A stretch of 5,913 bases of DNA from Silvanigrellaceae bacterium (GTDB lineage: Bacteria; Bdellovibrionota; Oligoflexia; Silvanigrellales; Silvanigrellaceae), in assembly GCA_947475135.1 (NCBI GenBank), contig CANJMU010000048.1:1-5913 (forward strand). Direction: 5' to 3'. The number at the start of each line of letters is the position of its first letter. Within the stretch, counting starts at the first letter, position 1. Of the stretch, positions 1 to 5,657 are shown piece by piece. The position numbers and the translations under genes are program-made. The notes under the pieces are model-generated. The model had not been told where the DNA came from and made no database searches. It worked only from the letters and a program-made list of their open reading frames with translations.

Positions 1-80
1 GCTTTAGCGCCTTCTGGTGCCGCAGGTTTATGAGAAACTGCATGTGTTGAATTTGCGCTGACGTGACTTACTGACGCCAT
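1..80 (-). CDS. N-terminal fragment of an unrecognised small protein (runs off left edge)
   Basis: An ATG at 80 is preceded by a strong Shine-Dalgarno, AAGGAGA, about 6 nt upstream, and opens a frame that continues to the window edge. The 26 visible residues begin MASVSHVSANSTHAVSHK and continue into an Ala/Pro/Gly/Lys stretch. They are rich in Ser, Ala and His, with no hydrophobic run, so no signal peptide or membrane anchor is visible and a disordered N-terminus is likely. Only the start is present, so no family can be named. A promoter-like TATAAT lies about 43 nt upstream of the start codon, and the 140-nt gap after fba suggests that this gene has its own transcription unit. The frame is convincing because of the RBS; the function is unknown. 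Confidence 0.7.
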   Translation of the reverse strand, partial: MASVSHVSANSTHAVSHKPAAPEGAK

Positions 81-122
81 AATCTTCTCCTTATAAAGCA
101 TCTAGAAAATGAATTCTGTTTT

Positions 123-128
123 ATTATA
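123..128 (-). promoter_or_regulatory. Possible sigma-70 -10 box for the gene at the left edge
   Basis: A perfect TATAAT hexamer lies on the minus strand in the gap between fba and the left-edge gene. Transcription would begin near 116 and give a leader of roughly 36 nt carrying the AAGGAGA ribosome site, which is a sensible geometry. The hexamer at 17-bp spacing, CATTCA, matches TTGACA at only two positions, so the -35 is weak. In DNA this AT-rich a TATAAT can occur by chance. Confidence 0.35.
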
Positions 129-220
129 AAGAGATATGGATTAACTGAATGGGTAAAAATTTTAGGATGTCAAAATGTGAAGCTCAAGAAAAAGAATAAG
201 GTTTACTCAAAAATTTTCAC

Positions 221-1261
221 TTAAGCTTTGTATTTTTTAGCAATAATATCGAGCGGAATCGCTTTTATTTTTGATGCTTGCCCTGCTTGGCCAAATTCAG
301 TCATGCGTTGCGCCACTAATTTTTTCATGGCGTCCCGTGCGGGAATTAAGATTTTGCGCAAATCAAATTCGGATGGATTTGTCACCAAAATTTTTCGAAT
401 TGCTGCAGTCATTGCAATACGATTGTCCGTATCAATATTTATTTTTCTGACCCCATTTTTAATACCTTCTTGAATTTCAGAAACGGGAACCCCCCAGGTT
501 TCTTTCATTTCTCCGCCATATTTTCTGAGTTCAGCTTGCAGATCTTGAGGCACAGAACTTGAACCGTGCATGACCAAATGCGTATTTGGTAATTTTTTAT
601 GAATTTCACGAATCCGGCTGATTGCTAAAATATTGCCATCTGGTTTTCTTGTGAATTTATAGGCGCCGTGACTGGTTCCAATGGCAATTGCAAGGGCATC
701 CACTTTGGTACGTTCCACAAATTCAACGGCCTCATCAGGATCCGTTAATAATTCACTATGGGAAAGCGTTCCTTCAAAACCATGGCCGTCCTCTTTTTCC
801 CCAGCACCAGTTTCTAAAGAGCCTAGACACCCCAATTCGCCTTCTACAGAAATTCCCATAGAATGAGCCACACGAGTCACTTCGGACGTAATTTTAACGT
901 TGTATTCGAAATCTGCAGGGGTTTTTGCATCTTCCTTTAAACTTCCGTCCATCATGACACTTGTAAAACCATTGCGAATGGCAGAAAAACAGGTTTCCAT
1001 ACTATTGCCATGATCTTGATGCATAACGACAGGAATTTCGGGGTACAACTCTGTCGCTGCAATAATCAGATGTTTTAAAAAAATATCGTTGGTGTAATTC
1101 CGAGCACCACGGCTGGCTTGTAAAATAACAGGACTATTTGTTTCCTTAGCGGCTTCCATAATGGCTTGAATTTGTTCCAAGTTATTTATGTTAAATGCGG
1201 CAACACCATAACTATTTTCTGCTGCATGGTCTAATAATTGACGAAGAGAAATCAGTGGCAT
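221..1261 (-). CDS. fba: Fructose-bisphosphate aldolase, class II (IIB, Calvin-cycle subtype)
   Basis: Zn-dependent aldolase that reversibly splits fructose 1,6-bisphosphate into dihydroxyacetone phosphate and glyceraldehyde 3-phosphate in the cytosol (glycolysis, gluconeogenesis, Calvin-type cycles). The 346-residue product is full length for the subtype. Visible hallmarks: HQDHG at 81-85, with catalytic Asp83 and metal ligand His84; VEGELG at 139-144; GTSHGAY at 195-201, with ligand His198; MHGSSS at 231-236, with ligand His232; and the phosphate/substrate segment NIDTD at 275-279. The start is ATG at 1261, with AAGGAGG 7 nt upstream, the best ribosome site in the window, which fits a highly expressed central-metabolism enzyme. 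It follows the envelope-protein gene after 62 nt, so it may be read through from the upstream operon or have its own weak AT-rich promoter. The symbol cbbA or fbaA could equally be used. The family assignment is secure; whether this organism fixes carbon cannot be inferred. Confidence 0.97.
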   Translation of the reverse strand: MPLISLRQLLDHAAENSYGVAAFNINNLEQIQAIMEAAKETNSPVILQASRGARNYTNDIFLKHLIIAATELYPEIPVVMHQDHGNSMETCFSAIRNGFTSVMMDGSLKEDAKTPADFEYNVKITSEVTRVAHSMGISVEGELGCLGSLETGAGEKEDGHGFEGTLSHSELLTDPDEAVEFVERTKVDALAIAIGTSHGAYKFTRKPDGNILAISRIREIHKKLPNTHLVMHGSSSVPQDLQAELRKYGGEMKETWGVPVSEIQEGIKNGVRKINIDTDNRIAMTAAIRKILVTNPSEFDLRKILIPARDAMKKLVAQRMTEFGQAGQASKIKAIPLDIIAKKYKA

Positions 1262-1273
1262 AAAAAATCCTCC

Positions 1274-1288
1274 TTATTTTAAAAATAA
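1274..1288. repeat. AT-only inverted repeat just 5' of the fba ribosome-binding site
   Basis: TTATTTT and AAAATAA arms flank a single base, a perfect 7+1+7 palindrome whose fba-proximal end touches the AAGGAGG Shine-Dalgarno (1269-1275). As RNA it could form only a short A-U hairpin. It could be an operator-like site, a weak leader hairpin, or chance in AT-rich DNA. No flanking GC stem or T-tract makes it look like an intrinsic terminator. Confidence 0.3.
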
Positions 1289-1323
1289 AAAATCAAATCA
1301 AAAATTCTTATTTTAGAAAAGAA

Positions 1324-3690
1324 CTATTTGAATAAAAATGAAAATCCAGCCTGTGCCGAATACCCTGTTAAAGTCACAGTCTTAGAAAAACTGGTATCAT
1401 AGTTTGCATTCAATCTAAACAAAACATCTTTTAATTGATGGCCCATTGTTGCAATAGTTTCATTTGCAATTGTTGATAAACTGACATCAAAATTACCACC
1501 AACTTCAACCATAGGCTGATAGGACGTCACACCAAAAATAGGCACTTGCTGACCCGACGTTGAAGATGTTTGTGGCAAAGTTTCTTCACGCAATCTTGTC
1601 ACCCCTACTCCAGAGTAAAAACCAATTTGGACGTGTTGGTAATTCACAGAACGATACCTCACCCCCAACGTAGCAAGGGCTGTCATAAATCGCAAACTTG
1701 TGACTTCTGTTTGCGTATAATTAGATGGAGTTGGGCCGCAACAACCATTGTAAGGATCAACAGTTCTTTCTTTATTTTTAAAATCATAATGAACAGAACC
1801 TCCGACAGACATACCGATATGGTCCATCCAAAAAGTAGAAGTTCCATGCAGAGAAATTCGATAAAGAAAGAAATTATTTCCGTATTTGCTTTCGTAATAG
1901 GACTTATCTTCCGTAGGAAATAAAATACCCGATGTAAAACCAAACTCATATCCTGGTTGTAAAATTCTTCTGTGTTCCGGTTCTTTCACCTCAGCAGAAA
2001 CATTTTCTTCTGCAGAAGCCTCTTGTGACCAAATATTTGCAAGAATTTTTTTTAATTTTTTAAAATAAATTTCAAATTTATTTTTCGTATTTTCAAGAAA
2101 TATTCCTGTGTGATAAATGCCGTATCCGCTTTTTTCAAAAACAAAATTGAGGGGTGGTTTCAACTTTGGATGTCCATCCAAATAATTCGCCCATAATTTC
2201 GCGTGTCGATAATAAAATTGAGTCAAGCTTATTGGAAAATAAAAATCACGAATTGCTCTCCAATAAAAAACAGATTTCGAATTGATATCACCAGAAGCCG
2301 ATGTCACAACGAAACAATCTGATTTCGATAAAGACAAACTAGCATCCTTTGCAAGGGTTGCGAAATTGCCAGAAGATTCACTGGCGATGGCATAAATCAC
2401 TGGTGAATGCTGAATGCTATAGTTAGGAACTAAAGTTGTATCCGCAGGCGTCGTGAATAAACTGGATTGATCGGATTGCGCATTATTTAACGCCCACATG
2501 GTCACACCATATCGCGAACCATTCCCCTCTGGTGGGCTATAAACCCAACTGCTTTGATCGGACGTCACATAAACATAGTTCATGGGCGCATCCGCAATCA
2601 CTTTTCCTGGGCTGCCAATTAATGAATTCAATTGAGTTGGGGTCAAATTTGGAGCTGCAGTTTTATTCACATCTAAATTCACATCTGTGGTGATTAAAGT
2701 ATAATTCAGAGGTGAGCATAGTAAAAATTGTGCGTCAAACCCAACGGGTGATGCGCAACTTGTGTTAGAAGGACTTACTGCAGTCACATAAGATACAACA
2801 AAATTCGGCTTCAAATTTAAAGTCACAGAACTTGATGCTCCCTGTTTCCAATAAGCCAAAATATATCCTGAAAGTGAATTGTTTGTTGTCATGAGTGCAC
2901 TGGCTGCTCCGCCACTGGATAGCGTCGGACTTGAAGCACAAACATTGCTTCCACTGTTAATACATTTTGCGCTCAATGCAGTAGAATTGTCCCAAGTGAT
3001 TTGAAATGCAGAATCATAAGAAAACGATTTGAGCGTTGGTGCAATTTTAAAGGCACCTTTATCAATCTGCCAGTTGACAGTTTGCAGATATCCCGTGTCA
3101 TACCCAATATAAACAGGAACAGTAGTTGCATCTGTTGGGTTTCCCACATCAGAATTTTTCAAATTTCGATTATTCAAAAACGTAAGTTTTACAATCAGTT
3201 TTCCATTTGAATATCCATTAGAAACCGTTGGTACACTTAAAACAACAGGTTGAATATCTGTAAATGCTGTTGAACTACTATCCCTTCTTCCGCAGATAAC
3301 AGTTCCCGTCAGACTAGAAATTGTTGTCGTACAAAAAATAGAATCACTGATGTCGCCAAGCTTAAAATAAATTGTATTTGCTTTTGTATCATCAATAATA
3401 TGTGTTTGAAAATTCGAAAAATAAAAAGTGAACGTAATCGTTTGAAGTGTTGGCCCATTGTTACTTCCATCAATGGCAATCGTGCTTGCAGGTGTTTTAA
3501 AGCCGCAGGCACCTGTCGAATCGCAAACAGAGACAGACAGACCCAAAGAATCGGAATAAGTATTTTGACAAAAGAAAACATTCAAAAGGAGAAAAAACGG
3601 AACTAAAAAAAGAATGTGACGCAAAAAGTTGAATCGAATGTTAATTAAAAAATCCATTTTGAACACATTTGTCCAATGTTTGAATTGCAT
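1324..3690 (-). CDS. Exported envelope protein: beta-rich ectodomain, CFI-box-like module, C-terminal outer-membrane beta-barrel
   Basis: No named gene recognised. Residues 26-40 (ILFLVPFFLLLNVFF) after a basic segment form a signal-peptide core. Residues 50-450 are Ser/Thr/Asn-rich and beta-like, with Cys spaced in close pairs (56/62, 120/133, 243/251, 312/325), suggesting disulfides in the periplasm or at the surface. Residues 459-511 resemble the CFI-box: CFVVTSASGD, then RDFYF and FYYRHAKLW ending in HPKLK. A Lys-rich amphipathic linker (536-555) follows, then an acidic stretch. Residues 580-788 show alternating hydrophobic/aromatic strands ending in FSFLFK, like an 8- to 10-strand outer-membrane barrel. 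The start is uncertain. ATG 3690 has AAAGGAG 9 nt upstream and overlaps asd by 50 nt. ATG 3657 (Met12) would give a more typical signal peptide but has a poor ribosome site, and GTG 3666 is a third option. A surface or adhesive role is inference. Confidence 0.82.
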   Translation of the reverse strand: MQFKHWTNVFKMDFLINIRFNFLRHILFLVPFFLLLNVFFCQNTYSDSLGLSVSVCDSTGACGFKTPASTIAIDGSNNGPTLQTITFTFYFSNFQTHIIDDTKANTIYFKLGDISDSIFCTTTISSLTGTVICGRRDSSSTAFTDIQPVVLSVPTVSNGYSNGKLIVKLTFLNNRNLKNSDVGNPTDATTVPVYIGYDTGYLQTVNWQIDKGAFKIAPTLKSFSYDSAFQITWDNSTALSAKCINSGSNVCASSPTLSSGGAASALMTTNNSLSGYILAYWKQGASSSVTLNLKPNFVVSYVTAVSPSNTSCASPVGFDAQFLLCSPLNYTLITTDVNLDVNKTAAPNLTPTQLNSLIGSPGKVIADAPMNYVYVTSDQSSWVYSPPEGNGSRYGVTMWALNNAQSDQSSLFTTPADTTLVPNYSIQHSPVIYAIASESSGNFATLAKDASLSLSKSDCFVVTSASGDINSKSVFYWRAIRDFYFPISLTQFYYRHAKLWANYLDGHPKLKPPLNFVFEKSGYGIYHTGIFLENTKNKFEIYFKKLKKILANIWSQEASAEENVSAEVKEPEHRRILQPGYEFGFTSGILFPTEDKSYYESKYGNNFFLYRISLHGTSTFWMDHIGMSVGGSVHYDFKNKERTVDPYNGCCGPTPSNYTQTEVTSLRFMTALATLGVRYRSVNYQHVQIGFYSGVGVTRLREETLPQTSSTSGQQVPIFGVTSYQPMVEVGGNFDVSLSTIANETIATMGHQLKDVLFRLNANYDTSFSKTVTLTGYSAQAGFSFLFK
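2062..2084. repeat. Perfect 23-bp AT-rich palindrome inside the envelope-protein gene
   Basis: Arms AAAATAAATTT and AAATTTATTTT flank a single C, giving an uninterrupted 11+1+11 inverted repeat. It encodes residues 536-543 or so of the Lys-rich linker between the CFI-box-like module and the barrel, in frame and without disrupting the reading frame. It may be a chance outcome of AT-rich Lys/Asn/Phe/Ile codons, or a mark of a junction or cruciform-prone site. Confidence 0.6.
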
Positions 3691-4747
3691 TGAGCGCAGC
3701 TCCTTTTCTTAAATTGTCAGAAACAATCCACAAAGAAATTCCATTTTCAAAGACATCTGTTTTTCGAATTCTGCTCACAAAAATATCATTTTTACCCTGC
3801 GCTTCATAGGGCGAAACAAACTCTCCGAAATTGTTTTCGTCAATGTTTTCATTTTCGGTTTGAATGTCATCATTTTTCAAAAATGATTGATGTTCACAGA
3901 CAATTTTCACACCTGGGAATTTAGATAACTTTTTAAAAACCTTTTCCAAATCAAATTTTTTTTCAAACTCTAAGGTAACAGACTCACTGTGTCCAATATA
4001 AACCGGAACGCGAACACTGGTGGCAGAAATTTTTAGATTTTCTAAATTCAAAATTCTTTTTGTTTCTTTTTTAATTTTATCTTCTTCGTCTGTATCGCCA
4101 TTTTCTAAAATAGATGTCACAAAAGGAAGAACATTAAATGCAATCGGTTTTGGATAGGTTGATTTTTCGTAAAGTAACACAGAATCGTTTTCAAAAGAGG
4201 ACTGAATTTCATTTGCTAAAGTTTCACAACCAATTTTTCCAGAACCACTCACACTTTGATACGTTGAAATCACCACCCTTTTTAAAATAAATTCGTCATG
4301 CAAAGGTTTTAAAATCATAACTAATGGGATAACGCAGCAATTTGGACATGCAATGACAGGATTTTTTTTTAATTTTTCGATCAAAAATTCATCCCAATTC
4401 ACTTCGGGCACAATTAATGGAATTTCAGTATTCTCTCGATAGGCAGAGGATTTATCGATACATAAAACACCTTTTTGAGATAACTCTGGAATATATTTCT
4501 TTGAAACTTCGCTATCCACAGCAAAAAAAAGCACATCGCACTGGGACATTTCTGATAATTGATATTCTTCGACAACAAGATCATTTTCAAAAAACGGAAA
4601 AACACGTCCAGCAGAAGACGCCCGTGCAAATAATCTTAAATTTTTAACATTAAAATGTTCATAATCATCTTGCAAAAGATCAAGACACTTCTGCCCAACC
4701 ATTCCTGTAGCGCCAACAATTCCAATTTTTAATTCTTTTTTTAACAC
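3641..4747 (-). CDS. asd: Aspartate-semialdehyde dehydrogenase
   Basis: Cytosolic NADPH-dependent enzyme that reduces L-aspartyl-4-phosphate to L-aspartate-4-semialdehyde, the branch point to diaminopimelate/lysine, threonine and methionine. The 368-residue protein has an N-terminal Rossmann motif GIVGATGMVG (9-18), the PNC box with nucleophile Cys137, TYQSVSGSG (162-170, with conserved Gln164), PKPIAFNVLP (199-208), RVPVYIGHSE (246-255, with the conserved His253) and DNLRKGAALNAIQ (344-356). The presence of Cys137 argues against a Usg-type inactive homologue. Odd points: the box reads ACPNCCVI where most members have NPNCST-like residues, and an acidic Asp/Glu/Asn-rich stretch near 292-308 lengthens the region before YEAQGKNDIF. 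The start is GTG at 4747, 2 nt after the pssA stop; it puts the Rossmann motif at the usual distance from the N-terminus, and no in-frame ATG is better placed. It probably sits in an operon with pssA. Confidence 0.95.
   Translation of the reverse strand: MLKKELKIGIVGATGMVGQKCLDLLQDDYEHFNVKNLRLFARASSAGRVFPFFENDLVVEEYQLSEMSQCDVLFFAVDSEVSKKYIPELSQKGVLCIDKSSAYRENTEIPLIVPEVNWDEFLIEKLKKNPVIACPNCCVIPLVMILKPLHDEFILKRVVISTYQSVSGSGKIGCETLANEIQSSFENDSVLLYEKSTYPKPIAFNVLPFVTSILENGDTDEEDKIKKETKRILNLENLKISATSVRVPVYIGHSESVTLEFEKKFDLEKVFKKLSKFPGVKIVCEHQSFLKNDDIQTENENIDENNFGEFVSPYEAQGKNDIFVSRIRKTDVFENGISLWIVSDNLRKGAALNAIQTLDKCVQNGFFN
3700..3706 (-). promoter_or_regulatory. Shine-Dalgarno-like AAAGGAG inside asd, 9 nt before ATG 3690
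   Basis: This sequence would support the long start of the downstream envelope-protein gene. However, the same bases are codons 348-350 of asd (Lys-Gly-Ala) in the conserved NLRKGAALNA motif, so protein constraint alone could produce it. It is therefore supportive but not decisive evidence for the start at 3690 over 3657. Confidence 0.5.
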
Positions 4748-4749
4748 AA

Positions 4750-5643
4750 TTATTCATCTCCAGATTCAAACAATTCTTCTTCATCTTCTTCTTGTTTTTC
4801 GCGTCTTTTATTAAATAACCACAAAATTGGACCATGAAAACAATAAATCACTAATAAAATAGCTGTCGTTAAAATAAATTGTAAATTTAATAATAAGGCA
4901 CTCACAATTAAAATGACGGCGAAAAAACGAAAGGGTTTTTTTCTGGGAAGCTTGATAGATTTTGTACTAATATATTCAAACGTAGAAATCATTCCTAAGG
5001 ATAATAAAAACATCATGACCAATAAAATCATCCCTTTATTGATAGGATTGGTTAAAAAATTTGCTGCGGAAATTTCAAAATTAAAGTAATTTTTGAATTT
5101 CCAGGATATCAATTCATTTTGCGCCATAATAAAAACAGCCAGCGGAGCCGCCGCCATTGGAATAGGGATACCCAAAAAATTCCCATGAGTTTTGCCGACA
5201 GAAGACTGAACATTAAAACGAGCTAATCGAAGAGCCCCACATGCTGCATAAATAAAAGCGACACAAAATCCAATTCTTGGAAATAAATGCAAAGAATAAT
5301 TGTACATAACAATAGCTGGCGCTACACCGAACGAAACCATATCGCATAAAGAATCTAATTGAACGCCAAAAGAACTCTGCGTATGCGTTAAACGAGCGAC
5401 AGTTCCATCCATACCATCACATAACGCTGCTGCTAAAATTGCATACGCACAATAAATATATTCCTGGGTTAATCCAGCCATCCGTGCATCAATACTATAT
5501 TTAACTGCCAACAAACCAAAAAAAAGTGACGCTGATGTAATTAAATTTGGTAACAAATAAATACTTGTTTTTATTTTTTGTTTTTTTTCGTGTGGAATTA
5601 TATCTTGTTTATGCTCTGAAAAATAAAGCTGATTCGTATTCAT
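4750..5643 (-). CDS. pssA: CDP-diacylglycerol--serine O-phosphatidyltransferase (phosphatidylserine synthase, PssA type II)
   Basis: Integral membrane enzyme that transfers phosphatidate from CDP-diacylglycerol to L-serine, releasing CMP and making phosphatidylserine, the precursor of phosphatidylethanolamine. In the 297-residue form the CDP-alcohol phosphatidyltransferase signature is complete: D76, D79-G80, A83-R84, G93, D97 and D101. ALRLARFN (137-144) and GNFLGIPIPMAA (154-165) are typical of the PssA branch rather than PgsA. About seven or eight hydrophobic segments are visible (near 30-48, 62-75, 102-115, 125-139, 160-174, 204-221, 240-276). The C-terminal tail is charged: KRREKQEEDEEE, then a short acidic end. 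ATG 5643 is preferred because AAAAGGA lies 7 nt upstream. The alternative ATG 5754 would add 37 residues without family similarity and overlap the preceding gene by about 98 nt. No phosphatidylserine decarboxylase gene is visible in this window. Confidence 0.95.
   Translation of the reverse strand: MNTNQLYFSEHKQDIIPHEKKQKIKTSIYLLPNLITSASLFFGLLAVKYSIDARMAGLTQEYIYCAYAILAAALCDGMDGTVARLTHTQSSFGVQLDSLCDMVSFGVAPAIVMYNYSLHLFPRIGFCVAFIYAACGALRLARFNVQSSVGKTHGNFLGIPIPMAAAPLAVFIMAQNELISWKFKNYFNFEISAANFLTNPINKGMILLVMMFLLSLGMISTFEYISTKSIKLPRKKPFRFFAVILIVSALLLNLQFILTTAILLVIYCFHGPILWLFNKRREKQEEDEEELFESGDE
4756..4761 (-). promoter_or_regulatory. asd Shine-Dalgarno embedded in the pssA C-terminal codons
   Basis: GGAGAT encodes the Gly-Asp near the end of the acidic PssA tail, and its GGAG lies 10 nt before the GTG start of asd, with the pssA stop codon between. 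Ribosomes finishing pssA would end next to the asd start, so translational coupling is likely (inference). Confidence 0.5.
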
Positions 5644-5650
5644 TTTAAAT

Positions 5651-5657
5651 TCCTTTT
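5651..5657 (-). promoter_or_regulatory. pssA ribosome-binding site that fixes the start at 5643
   Basis: AAAAGGA, 7 nt before ATG 5643, begins within the TAA stop codon of the upstream gene. This places pssA directly behind the preceding gene with a 13-nt gap and favours the short PssA start over the longer frame at 5754. Confidence 0.7.

Noticed and set aside
168..173. Perfect TTGACA on the minus strand in the fba downstream gap
   Set aside because: No good -10 lies at 16-18 bp (ATTCAG at 17), and it is too far from the TATAAT at 123-128 to pair with it.
228..473. Plus-strand open frame of 81 codons opposite the 3' end of fba
   Set aside because: It is antisense to highly conserved aldolase codons, with no recognisable product.
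1304..1323. Possible terminator after the envelope gene (TTCTT/AAGAA arms)
   Set aside because: The stem is about 5 bp, nearly all A-U, with a 9-nt loop and no proper U tract; too weak to call.
1570..1923. Plus-strand open frame of 117 codons
   Set aside because: It lies wholly inside the barrel-encoding part of the envelope gene on the other strand and has no family-like pattern; treated as a shadow.
3568..3573. Possible lipoprotein Cys at residue 41 (NVFFCQ) of the envelope protein
   Set aside because: The residues before Cys are Phe-Phe rather than a lipobox with a small residue at -1, so an ordinary signal peptide is more likely.
4417..4647. Plus-strand open frame of 76 codons opposite asd
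   Set aside because: It is antisense to the conserved N-terminal domain of Asd and looks like a shadow.
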